A stretch of 50,005 bases of DNA, taken from assembly GCA_031291175.1 (NCBI GenBank), contig JARLJO010000034.1:1-50005 (forward strand). Reading direction: 5' to 3'. Source of the stretch: Gammaproteobacteria bacterium. Lineage in GTDB: Bacteria > Pseudomonadota > Gammaproteobacteria > DSM-16500. How positions within the stretch are numbered: position 1 is the first letter of the stretch; each line of letters begins with the position of its first letter. This document shows positions 17,827-25,953 of the stretch, one piece after another. The notes under the pieces are model-generated. The model made no database searches. It saw only the letters and a program-made list of their open reading frames with translations, and was not told the origin of the DNA. A program made the position numbers and the translations under genes.

Positions 17827-18436
17827 AACGATACCTTGGCACGATTAAATAATGGATACTCATAAAAGACAGCATTGCCAATACTGCACCACCGACCACA
17901 TCGACGGCATAGTGTTGCTTGGTTGTTAAAGTAGAAACACAAATCAACACGCCCCACAACGGAGCTGCCCAGCGCCAAAATGTATTTTTCACCATTAAAG
18001 CACAGGTTGCCAAGCTGGCCAGGGCCACATGCAAAGAAGGAAAGCAATTCGTTGGCGTGTCTGTCAAGTACAACGCTCGCCAAAGCATGCCGCTAAACCC
18101 GTTAAAATCCATGGACGGATGCGGCAACTCTGTTGGCATTAACATAAAAATGGCAAATGCAATCCCGGTTGCTAACAACATAGCGTAATAAACGATGGTG
18201 CGTCTTAATTCATCCTGACAAGTTAACATGGCATAAAACACAAAAAGAAAATGCGAATGATAAATCCAAATGCTATTGAACATGAATGGAATCATTTTAT
18301 CAACGGGACTCAAACTGAACTGTTTGGGCGAATAAATGGAGTGATGCCCCGAAAAACCATACAGCAAACAAAAGACCACATACCCAATCAAAAACGCTTT
18401 ATTTTTGTTAGCTTGACTAATCATGGGAATATTCAT
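17807..18436 (-). CDS. PAP2-superfamily membrane phosphatase/transferase (IPC-synthase-like)
   Basis: A 209-residue membrane protein with about six transmembrane segments. PAP2 catalytic motifs are CFPSLHVA (Ser134, His136) and STLTTKQHYAVD (His175, Asp179); the second keeps the H-x3-D spacing. The CFPSLH form is typical of the PAP2_C/inositolphosphotransferase (Aur1-like) group that moves phospho-headgroups between lipids, rather than simple phosphatidate phosphatases. It overlaps the amidohydrolase gene by ATGA. Its presence points to a lipid product for the cluster. Confidence 0.78.
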   Translation of the reverse strand: MNIPMISQANKNKAFLIGYVVFCLLYGFSGHHSIYSPKQFSLSPVDKMIPFMFNSIWIYHSHFLFVFYAMLTCQDELRRTIVYYAMLLATGIAFAIFMLMPTELPHPSMDFNGFSGMLWRALYLTDTPTNCFPSLHVALASLATCALMVKNTFWRWAAPLWGVLICVSTLTTKQHYAVDVVGGAVLAMLSFMSIHYLIVPRYRYENAHQ

Positions 18437-20550
18437 TGTTTCACTTTTTCATAATCGGATAGAGCCTGACGCACACGGCTTATCTCAGGTGAATATTGAC
18501 GGCTTATTACCGCATAAAATAAACGATGCAAACAGAGGAACGCTCGCCAGGAAAAAATCGTATCGCGCACATCAATTGCTGACCGCTCAAAAAGTCTGTG
18601 GCCAATCAGTCCAATCAGTTGTGAGATCGGCATGAACAATAGCCAATAAAAATGCCTGGTATAAACAGCCAAAATAAATAAGGCATACATCACAACGACC
18701 GCCCAGCAGTGATATATCGCATTCCATTTATGTTGATGTTTCAGCAAAAAAATATCCCAATACTGCGTAAAAGGATGATCCCATAACTCATCATTAATCC
18801 GATTACGATAGCGCGATAAATTGGCTGCTGCGGTTTGCATTGAATACTGGCTTTTCAACACCGTACCTGTTTTTTCTTGTCCTAAAATAGGTAACGGCTG
18901 ACCATCGCACACCACTTCTTTGCCAGCGATATACACACTAGCAATGGCTGGATCAACATCACGTTTGACTAAACGTATGGCACCTTGCAACAAAGGATCT
19001 TTGATTTCGGTAGGTGCAGGAATGGGCATTCGCAACTTCTCAGGTCGCAGTAATACGATATCGGCTTTCGCCCCTTCTCGTAACACCCCTGTTTTTAGCT
19101 TAAACCAAGCGGCAGGTTCAGATGTGACACGTTTTATCGCTAATTGCGGCGAAATAAATTGAGTACTGACGGCTTGCCGAATCAAAGATAGCGAACTATC
19201 AAAAAAAGCTAAATGACGACTATGAGCCCCCGCATCACTAAACCCAGGCAAAATGTGGGGATGCGCCATTAAACGCTGGCGAATAGCCGGACGGTGATTG
19301 GCGCCGCAAGCCATCCAGCGAATTTGATCATCATACTCCACCAGTAACTCATAAAATAATGCCAATGCCTCTTTGTTTTTAGTCGCCGCCACTTCGGCAA
19401 ATGTTTTACCCACCATGGTGTGATCAGGCGATTTTAATATCGTCATCTGCGCTAAATCACGATGAAAAGTTCGCGGCAGCTTACTGCACCATTGCTTTTT
19501 AAATTCAAGTTCAAACTTTTTATCGGCCCACAATTGCCGCCGCTCTTCCCGAGAAGAACAGCTGTTTAAGAGCACACCGGTTGCAAACTCTTCAAACAAT
19601 GGGGTCAAAGGTCCATCCGCATAAATGGTGAAAGGTTCTGTCAGTGTTTGAAACCGAATATTGCCATTCAATAAACGATTACAAATAAAAGTCATGACAG
19701 GAAACAAGCGCCATAACGCAGGATATTCCGACATATCTAATGCTGACAGAATGGTATTGCGCAATGGCGGACGAAATACCCCAGAGCTCAAGCGAAAAAT
19801 ATTCACAAAAGAAAAAAGATTACCAGGATTAGGTATCATTTGAAAAACTGCATCACGCTCGCGACAAACTGACGTCAGCATTTTATATTCTTCATAATGC
19901 GCATGATGTGACGGCAAAGCCGCGCCAGAGAAAGCGCCGCTAACTTTATGCCAATGCACCATATCAATCGAAATACCAATACAACCTGCATCCAACGCGG
20001 CAATGGCAAGGTTTTGCATAGCTATCAATTCCGCTTTCGTTGCTCTTTCTGACAGACTGCGTTCCAACCCCATTACCTTGGCACGCAATGCGCTATGACC
20101 TAACATGGCTGCAACATTCGGGCCTAAATTCAATTGCTCAAGATGCGTAAAATAAGCCGCAGGTGTCTGCCATTGCACAGCTTGGCTCAACCAATGATGA
20201 ACCAACTCAGCAGGTAAGGTTTCTACCCGTAAAAAAATATCAGCCAATGTCTTGGGATCGCCTACCGTCACAGACAAACTGCAATTGCCCATCACAATAG
20301 AGGTAACACCGTGCCGAACCGATTCAGGCAAACCAGGAGAAATTTCAACTTCAATATCATAATGCGTATGAATATCAATAAAGCCTGGCGTCAACCATAG
20401 ACCCATCGCATCTTGAATTTTTAAGGCTGGCTCATCGATAGTGGGTGCTATTTTTGCAATAACACCCGCTTTAATCGCGACATCCCCAAGGAGGGGCGGC
20501 AGATCTAGCCCGTTAAAGATCAGAGCCTGACGAATTAACAAATCATACAT
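18433..20550 (-). CDS. N-acyl-D-amino-acid deacylase-like amidohydrolase fused to an Mpo1-like domain
   Basis: This encodes 705 residues. Residues 1-550 form a D-aminoacylase-type amidohydrolase: DIHTHYD (His61, His63), the zinc Cys90 in MGNCS, GFSDAGAH (Asp near 440) and the late GKTFAEVAA block. Such enzymes hydrolyse N-acyl amino acids. Residues about 581-690 are a separate membrane domain. It carries His605-x4-Asn610-x3-His614 (KHQHKWNAIYH) and GHRLFER, matching the Mpo1/DUF962 family whose yeast member is an iron dioxygenase that alpha-oxidises 2-hydroxy fatty acids. Two hydrophobic helices lie between the motifs. It starts three bases after the upstream stop without a clear ribosome site, so it is translationally coupled. 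I know of no described protein with this fusion. Confidence 0.75.
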   Translation of the reverse strand: MYDLLIRQALIFNGLDLPPLLGDVAIKAGVIAKIAPTIDEPALKIQDAMGLWLTPGFIDIHTHYDIEVEISPGLPESVRHGVTSIVMGNCSLSVTVGDPKTLADIFLRVETLPAELVHHWLSQAVQWQTPAAYFTHLEQLNLGPNVAAMLGHSALRAKVMGLERSLSERATKAELIAMQNLAIAALDAGCIGISIDMVHWHKVSGAFSGAALPSHHAHYEEYKMLTSVCRERDAVFQMIPNPGNLFSFVNIFRLSSGVFRPPLRNTILSALDMSEYPALWRLFPVMTFICNRLLNGNIRFQTLTEPFTIYADGPLTPLFEEFATGVLLNSCSSREERRQLWADKKFELEFKKQWCSKLPRTFHRDLAQMTILKSPDHTMVGKTFAEVAATKNKEALALFYELLVEYDDQIRWMACGANHRPAIRQRLMAHPHILPGFSDAGAHSRHLAFFDSSLSLIRQAVSTQFISPQLAIKRVTSEPAAWFKLKTGVLREGAKADIVLLRPEKLRMPIPAPTEIKDPLLQGAIRLVKRDVDPAIASVYIAGKEVVCDGQPLPILGQEKTGTVLKSQYSMQTAAANLSRYRNRINDELWDHPFTQYWDIFLLKHQHKWNAIYHCWAVVVMYALFILAVYTRHFYWLLFMPISQLIGLIGHRLFERSAIDVRDTIFSWRAFLCLHRLFYAVISRQYSPEISRVRQALSDYEKVKQ

Positions 20551-20553
20551 AGA

Positions 20554-21150
20554 TTAAGCAGTAGTCCTGCGGCAACGGCAACACCACATTAGCAGTAAGG
20601 CAATGACAAAACCCAAAATAAGCCCTGCTGCTCCAAACCAGTAAGAACACTTCTTAGCCGCATGCAAGACTGGATTATGAAATATATTAGCTGAAAAGTG
20701 GACCGCAACTAATTTCCAACCATCGGGATTTCTTCTGACGACTGCCGTCCAACGCGTATGCATTTTACGTATATCACCGTCCGTAAAATGATAAGTATCC
20801 GTTGATGTGCCATAGACAACTCCTATATCAGGACTGAGGAATTCTGTTAAACCATCGGCTGTTGGATCGAATTCAATGCTTTTTAATACGGCTTTATCAC
20901 CGGTTAATAAACTTTGCCAATACGCTTTAAACTCTTCCGGTTTGGTAAACTTATGATTATCGACAGTCGTAATGGTAAAACTCTTATCTAGTAAAGGAGT
21001 CAAATGATCGAAATTATTTGAATTCAGCGCCTCCATTGCTTCTTTACGCAAATTGCGTAATGCGTCATGATCCGCCGCTACATCTGCCCAACCCGTATTA
21101 CATTGAAAAAAAGCAAATAAAACCAAACAAATCGATAATAACTTCTTCAT
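20554..21150 (-). CDS. Secreted/membrane NTF2-like (SnoaL/DUF4440-type) protein
   Basis: This encodes 198 residues. The signal peptide covers residues 1-22 (ending GWA). An NTF2-like domain spans about 25-145 (DALRNLRKEAMEALNSNNFD, then strands ending WTAVVRRNPDGWKLVAVHFS). A single C-terminal transmembrane helix (about 170-191) is followed by a basic CCRCRR tail. The NTF2 pocket would face the periplasm. NTF2-like domains bind or isomerise small hydrophobic molecules. AGGGAT precedes ATG. It is the first gene of the minus-strand cluster, 91 bases after the deacetylase gene. Confidence 0.7.
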   Translation of the reverse strand: MKKLLSICLVLFAFFQCNTGWADVAADHDALRNLRKEAMEALNSNNFDHLTPLLDKSFTITTVDNHKFTKPEEFKAYWQSLLTGDKAVLKSIEFDPTADGLTEFLSPDIGVVYGTSTDTYHFTDGDIRKMHTRWTAVVRRNPDGWKLVAVHFSANIFHNPVLHAAKKCSYWFGAAGLILGFVIALLLMWCCRCRRTTA

Positions 21151-21241
21151 ATCCCTAATCCTTTATAGTCCATTTAACAGCCACTAGTATGCCATCAGAA
21201 AATAGAATCCTCTAGAACTAGAAACAAATAATCAATAGCCA

Positions 21242-22174
21242 TTACTTATCAGTAGTAGCCCCCAATGCACGAATATGTGCCGCCACACAACGACCAAGCC
21301 CTTCTAATTCGTACCCACCTTCTAATACCGACACCATACGGCCATGAGCATACGTATCGGCAAGCTTTCTTATCTCTGCTGTGACCCAGGCATAATCGTC
21401 TTCTGTTAATAATAAATCGGACATCTCATCAAACAGATAAGCATCAAACCCCGCCGAAAAAAATATCATCTCCGGTTCAAACAGCGCAATCCGTGGCAAC
21501 CAATATTCAACAATTTTTTCACGAAAGACTTTACCATCCGCACCCGCTGGTAGGGGAATATTCAAAATATGTGGACTCACGGTATCAGCACCATCAAATG
21601 GATAAAATGGATGCTGGAAAGACGAACAATACAAGACGCGCTCATCCTGTCGAAAAATATTTTCAGTGCCGTTGCCGTGATGAACATCAAAGTCAATAAT
21701 AGCGATGCGTTTTAATTTGAAATGATCCAATGCATGCATCACCGCAACGGCGACATTATTAAAAAAACAAAACCCCATTGCTTTGGCTCTTTCAGCATGA
21801 TGCCCCGGTGGTCGCACATTACAAAATGCCGAATTGACCTCACCCGATATGACAAGCCGAACTGCTAAAATGGCAGCGCCAGCCGCACGCAAAGCAGCCG
21901 TCAATGAATGAGAATTCATGAAGGTATCAGGATCCAATGATACCAACCCCGTTTTAGGCGACGCCGCAAAAATAGCATCAACATAATCGGGTGAGTGCGC
22001 ACGCAATAACTGTTCTCGCGTGGCTAAAGGCGCCAAATAAGGCTTTAATCCATCCATCAACCCCGCACGAACCAACTCCTCGAAAATAACCTGCAATCGT
22101 GCCGCTTGCTCAGGATGAGACTCACCCATATCATGTAACAAACAATCCGGATGAGAAATCAGCGCAATCGACAT
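21242..22174 (-). CDS. Histone-deacetylase-family protein (AcuC/acetylpolyamine amidohydrolase-like)
   Basis: A 310-residue zinc deacetylase. Active-site parts are RPPGHHAE (His125/His126), DFDVHHGNGT (zinc ligands Asp163 and His165), Asp244 in AGFDAY and the catalytic-Tyr loop LEGGYE. It removes acetyl groups from lysines or polyamines. GAGGAG lies in the ten-base gap after the Pat-like gene, so the two are co-transcribed. This puts a deacetylase directly behind an acetyltransferase, a probable writer/eraser pair for protein lysine acetylation, possibly controlling acetyl-CoA synthetase as in other bacteria (inference). Confidence 0.9.
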   Translation of the reverse strand: MSIALISHPDCLLHDMGESHPEQAARLQVIFEELVRAGLMDGLKPYLAPLATREQLLRAHSPDYVDAIFAASPKTGLVSLDPDTFMNSHSLTAALRAAGAAILAVRLVISGEVNSAFCNVRPPGHHAERAKAMGFCFFNNVAVAVMHALDHFKLKRIAIIDFDVHHGNGTENIFRQDERVLYCSSFQHPFYPFDGADTVSPHILNIPLPAGADGKVFREKIVEYWLPRIALFEPEMIFFSAGFDAYLFDEMSDLLLTEDDYAWVTAEIRKLADTYAHGRMVSVLEGGYELEGLGRCVAAHIRALGATTDK

Positions 22175-22184
22175 CGTCTTCTCC

Positions 22185-24860
22185 TCATATTTTCCGGGTA
22201 ACTATTTTAATTTTGGGATCATCATTAGGTACAATATCGAACTTCAAATTGTTCACCAGTTCCAGCATATTTTGATTATTCGCTAATACACTGCCAATCA
22301 ATTGCTTGATATTCTTTGATTTTGCAATTGTCGTTAGCACATTCATTAAAGCGGTTCCAACTCCTTTATGCTGCCAACTGTCTGCCACCACCAACGAAAA
22401 CTCGGCAGTTTCATTATCCGAATTCAAACAATACCGAGCCACTCCAATCATTTTTTCCTGTTTTTTGACCTGGATTGTTGCCACTAACGCCATTTCACGG
22501 TCGTAATCAATTTGCGTCAATCGCGCTAACATCGTGGGTGAAAGCTCACTTAAATGCGCCATGAAACGAAAATACTTGGATTGCTCAGAAAGATCTTTAA
22601 TAAACTCATGCTCCATGCTCGCATCTTCTGGACGGATGGGACGAATGGTAATACTAACCCCTTCTGCTAATGTCTCTGTTCTCACTAAATCACTGGGATA
22701 AGGGTGTATCGCAAGGTGGCTATAGGGCACAAAAGGCTGAGTGATTGGCGCGACAACAATGCGTGCGTCAATGGCTATTACCCGTTTATCATCAATCTTT
22801 AAAGGATTTAAATCCATTTCCTGAATAAAAGGTAACTCACAAACCATCTCAGAAACTCTTAATAAAATATCCACTAAGCTGTCTAAATTGACGGCGGGCA
22901 TGTTACGAAAAGCTTTTAATAATTTTGCCGTGCGCGTCTCGGCAATTAAGCTTTCCGCTAAAACGCGATTCAATGGCGGTAGTGCCAGTGCGCGATCATG
23001 CATGATCTCAACCAACACCCCACCCGCACCAAAACTGATCGCAGGGCCAAATACTTTATCATGCATGACACCAATCATGACTTCTCGATCATTTGGACTC
23101 ACTGCCTGGGATTCAATCGTCACGCCTAATAGTTTTGCCTTAGGCGAATTCTTTTCTACTTGCGCCATCATATTGTCAAAAGCTTCTGTGACAGCTTGAT
23201 CGTTCGCAATATTCAGCACCACACCACCCACATCGGATTTATGTGAGATATCAGGCGAATTGATTTTCATGACCACAGGATAACCGACTTTTTTTGCAGC
23301 GTTTACGGCAGCTTCAGCCGTTTCAGCCGGAATGGTTTCTGTCACAGGAATACCAAACGCTTTTAAAACAGCTTTTGATTCATTGGTGGTTAAAACTGTT
23401 CGACCGCTTTTTAGCACAGCCTGAATGATATCTTTCGCGCCCGCAATGTCTGACTGTGACTCAACGAATTCCGTACCTGGCACTTCCATTAAGGCTTGTT
23501 GATTATGGTGATAACGCGCCAGATAAGAGAAAGCCTCTACCGCTTTCTCAGGCGTATTAAAATGAGGAATTTGATGCTTGGCAAACAAACGCCAGGATGA
23601 TTTCACTTGTTTTTCACCCATCCAGCAAACTAAAACGGGTTTTTCCATGTGTTTGACATCTTTCACCATTTGCTTGGCCACTTTCAAGGGTTCAGACATA
23701 GCAACCGGCACGAGCATCGTTAAGATCGCGTCGATACTCTCTTCTTTTTCGCAAGCGGCTAATGCAGCGTGATATCGTTCTGGCGGAGCATCCCCAATGA
23801 TATCGATAGGATTATGATGAGACCATTGAGAGGGCAACACTTTATTTAAGGTCGCAACCATGCCTTCGCTCAGATCCGGTAGCTCCACTTTCAATTCTGC
23901 CGCCCTGTCTGCCGCCATGACCCCAATACCGCCTCCGTTGGTAATAATGGCCAAGCGATTACCGGTGATTTTTTTGTGGCTGGACAACACTTCTGAAGCT
24001 GAGAATAAATCTTCAATTTTCATTACACGTACTGCACCCGCTCGACTTAAAGCCGCATCAAATACATCATCGCCACCAATCAACGCACCAGTATGAGATA
24101 ACGCAGCACGCGCACCTTGCGAATTTTTTCCCGCTTTGATGGCAATAACAGGTTTCATACGCGCAGCAGTTCGCAATGCACTCATAAAATGACGAGGTCT
24201 ATTCACCCCTTCAATATAAAGCAAAATACTTTTTGTATAGGGATCCAATGCCAAGTAATCCAACGCGTCTCCAAAATCAATATCGGCATTATTTCCTAAC
24301 GAGGCAATGGTCGAAAAACCCATTTCTCTCTCCATTGCCCAATCCAGTACGCCTGATGTAATGGCTCCGGATTGTGATAGCAAAGCAATGGTGCCTGGCA
24401 CTGCAAAATTATTATCAAACGTGGCATTCATGCGAATGTGCGGCCGCATCAAACCCAAACAGTTAGGACCCATTAAACGAACATTGGCGCGCCTTGCAGC
24501 AGCAAGCATGGCCTGCTCCAACGCTTTTCCTTCTTTGCCAACTTCACTAAAACCAGAAGACAGCACAATCGCGGCACTCACCTGATGCTTGCCACAATCA
24601 GCTAAAATAGCGACTACCGCCGTTGCGGGCGTTGCGATCACCACAAGATCAACCGGCGCTTTGATTTCACTTAAAGAAGCATAACAAGGCTCACCCTGAA
24701 CATGTTGGTGCTTGGGATTGACCGCATAAAGCTTTCCACAAAAATCGGCTTTCAATAAATTTTTAAACACCTTCATTCCCACAGAACCAGGCTTATTGCT
24801 TGCACCAATAACAGCAATAGAAGAAGGAGAAAATAATTTTTTGAGATAATGCTGAGTCAT
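22185..24860 (-). CDS. Pat-type protein acetyltransferase / ADP-forming acyl-CoA synthetase with GNAT domain
   Basis: A 891-residue protein from ATG 24860 (MTQHYLKKLFSPSSIAVIGAS); a GTG 11 codons upstream is open but adds an atypical segment. Order: CoA-binding domain (about 10-130), succinyl-CoA-ligase-like domains (150-460), ATP-grasp (about 485-710) and a C-terminal GNAT domain (about 730-890, with QHKGVGTALM as the acetyl-CoA loop). This is the architecture of E. coli PatZ/YfiQ. Unlike PatZ, it retains the phospho-histidine of true ADP-forming synthetases (His256 in ALSHTGALIG), so it may be catalytically active in both halves. It is followed by an HDAC-family deacetylase. Confidence 0.88.
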   Translation of the reverse strand: MTQHYLKKLFSPSSIAVIGASNKPGSVGMKVFKNLLKADFCGKLYAVNPKHQHVQGEPCYASLSEIKAPVDLVVIATPATAVVAILADCGKHQVSAAIVLSSGFSEVGKEGKALEQAMLAAARRANVRLMGPNCLGLMRPHIRMNATFDNNFAVPGTIALLSQSGAITSGVLDWAMEREMGFSTIASLGNNADIDFGDALDYLALDPYTKSILLYIEGVNRPRHFMSALRTAARMKPVIAIKAGKNSQGARAALSHTGALIGGDDVFDAALSRAGAVRVMKIEDLFSASEVLSSHKKITGNRLAIITNGGGIGVMAADRAAELKVELPDLSEGMVATLNKVLPSQWSHHNPIDIIGDAPPERYHAALAACEKEESIDAILTMLVPVAMSEPLKVAKQMVKDVKHMEKPVLVCWMGEKQVKSSWRLFAKHQIPHFNTPEKAVEAFSYLARYHHNQQALMEVPGTEFVESQSDIAGAKDIIQAVLKSGRTVLTTNESKAVLKAFGIPVTETIPAETAEAAVNAAKKVGYPVVMKINSPDISHKSDVGGVVLNIANDQAVTEAFDNMMAQVEKNSPKAKLLGVTIESQAVSPNDREVMIGVMHDKVFGPAISFGAGGVLVEIMHDRALALPPLNRVLAESLIAETRTAKLLKAFRNMPAVNLDSLVDILLRVSEMVCELPFIQEMDLNPLKIDDKRVIAIDARIVVAPITQPFVPYSHLAIHPYPSDLVRTETLAEGVSITIRPIRPEDASMEHEFIKDLSEQSKYFRFMAHLSELSPTMLARLTQIDYDREMALVATIQVKKQEKMIGVARYCLNSDNETAEFSLVVADSWQHKGVGTALMNVLTTIAKSKNIKQLIGSVLANNQNMLELVNNLKFDIVPNDDPKIKIVTRKI

Positions 24861-24948
24861 ATAAATCCATCCATAGAAAAAAATCGTTAACACTACGATC
24901 CTAAAGGTTTATCCTGCGCTATCCATTAGCTTTTTGTGATCAACATGG

Positions 24949-25866
24949 CTAGACAGCACGAGTTTTATTTTCATTTTTTGCTAATACAGAAGATTCTAAC
25001 GGTAAAACTTTGGATTGAGCCAAAGTTTCTGCATATTTTTTTAAAACCGTATCGTCGAGAATGGTTTTTCCTATTTTGCGTGCCAATGTGGCGGGCTGCC
25101 ACAGTTTAGTTGCACGCTTTGCTTCCTGTTGCGATACCTGCACTTGCGACCAGAGAGTCATAAACAATGTGGTAGGATCAACAAAATCTTTTTGCGATTC
25201 ACTGACACAAAGCGCCATCGCCTCTTGAAAAGAAAGTAATGCTTTATCATTGGATTTCGCTTCTTTTTTGGCAAAACTGATTACCTGCACCATTTTAGCC
25301 AGGAGCGTATTTAACATACTCGCCCCATTGACCAATTGACTTAATAACTCCGTCTTTTCTTCCACGGGTGCGGGTGAATTAAAGAACTCAGTCGCATTAT
25401 CCTGAAGCATTGCTGAAATATCTCTCGCACCGAAACAGTCTTTTTCTGCTAACTGATTGCAGATCAGCACATGTGATTGCATTAGCTGAGCCAAGGCCGC
25501 CATTTTTTCACGAAGCTCCAACTCGCCTTCGGCCGTTTGATTTAAAACACTAACCAACCCGCCATACTTCTCATGATCACTCAATGGAAGATCGGCCTCC
25601 ATCCCTTCGAAAATATCCAAGGCTTTATTGAATTTTTTCACCAATTCCCTAGAGATGGGGTTACCTTTTCTTTCTAGTGCGAAAATCAATTCTCGCAATA
25701 ATTGCCGATCGCCTAGGTGATAATGATGGCGCATGATTTCGTGATAAGAATCGGTGATGTGCTTCACCACCGCTAAAACATCAGTTAAATCAAGCCGATC
25801 CAGCTCTGAATAAATTGCATACTGAAAAGATTCATCCGGTTTTTTGAAACGCTCAGTGTTTGACAT
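24949..25866 (-). CDS. Helical hypothetical protein
   Basis: This encodes 305 residues with no signal peptide and no transmembrane segment. It is predicted almost wholly alpha-helical and charged, with a Lys/Arg-rich tail (KNENKTRAV). A strong ribosome site GGGAGAGG precedes ATG. It sits between the DUF945 gene (87 bases upstream) and the Pat gene (88 bases downstream) on the same strand. No family recognised. In Legionellales, proteins of this kind include type IV effectors, but nothing in the sequence (no CaaX, ankyrin or clear C-terminal secretion signal) proves that. Confidence 0.7.
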   Translation of the reverse strand: MSNTERFKKPDESFQYAIYSELDRLDLTDVLAVVKHITDSYHEIMRHHYHLGDRQLLRELIFALERKGNPISRELVKKFNKALDIFEGMEADLPLSDHEKYGGLVSVLNQTAEGELELREKMAALAQLMQSHVLICNQLAEKDCFGARDISAMLQDNATEFFNSPAPVEEKTELLSQLVNGASMLNTLLAKMVQVISFAKKEAKSNDKALLSFQEAMALCVSESQKDFVDPTTLFMTLWSQVQVSQQEAKRATKLWQPATLARKIGKTILDDTVLKKYAETLAQSKVLPLESSVLAKNENKTRAV

Positions 25867-25953
25867 AAACCTCTCCCAGCATCATCATTATATTATATGA
25901 CAATCTTGGCAGTTTGGTTATGCCAGCCATTATAAACAAAGGTAACTACTTGT

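Noticed and set aside
7084..21150. Sterol biosynthesis locus (Rieske + SDR + sterol-desaturase-family)
   Set aside because: No squalene epoxidase or oxidosqualene cyclase is present and the GH3/amidohydrolase genes do not fit; only the enzyme types are similar.
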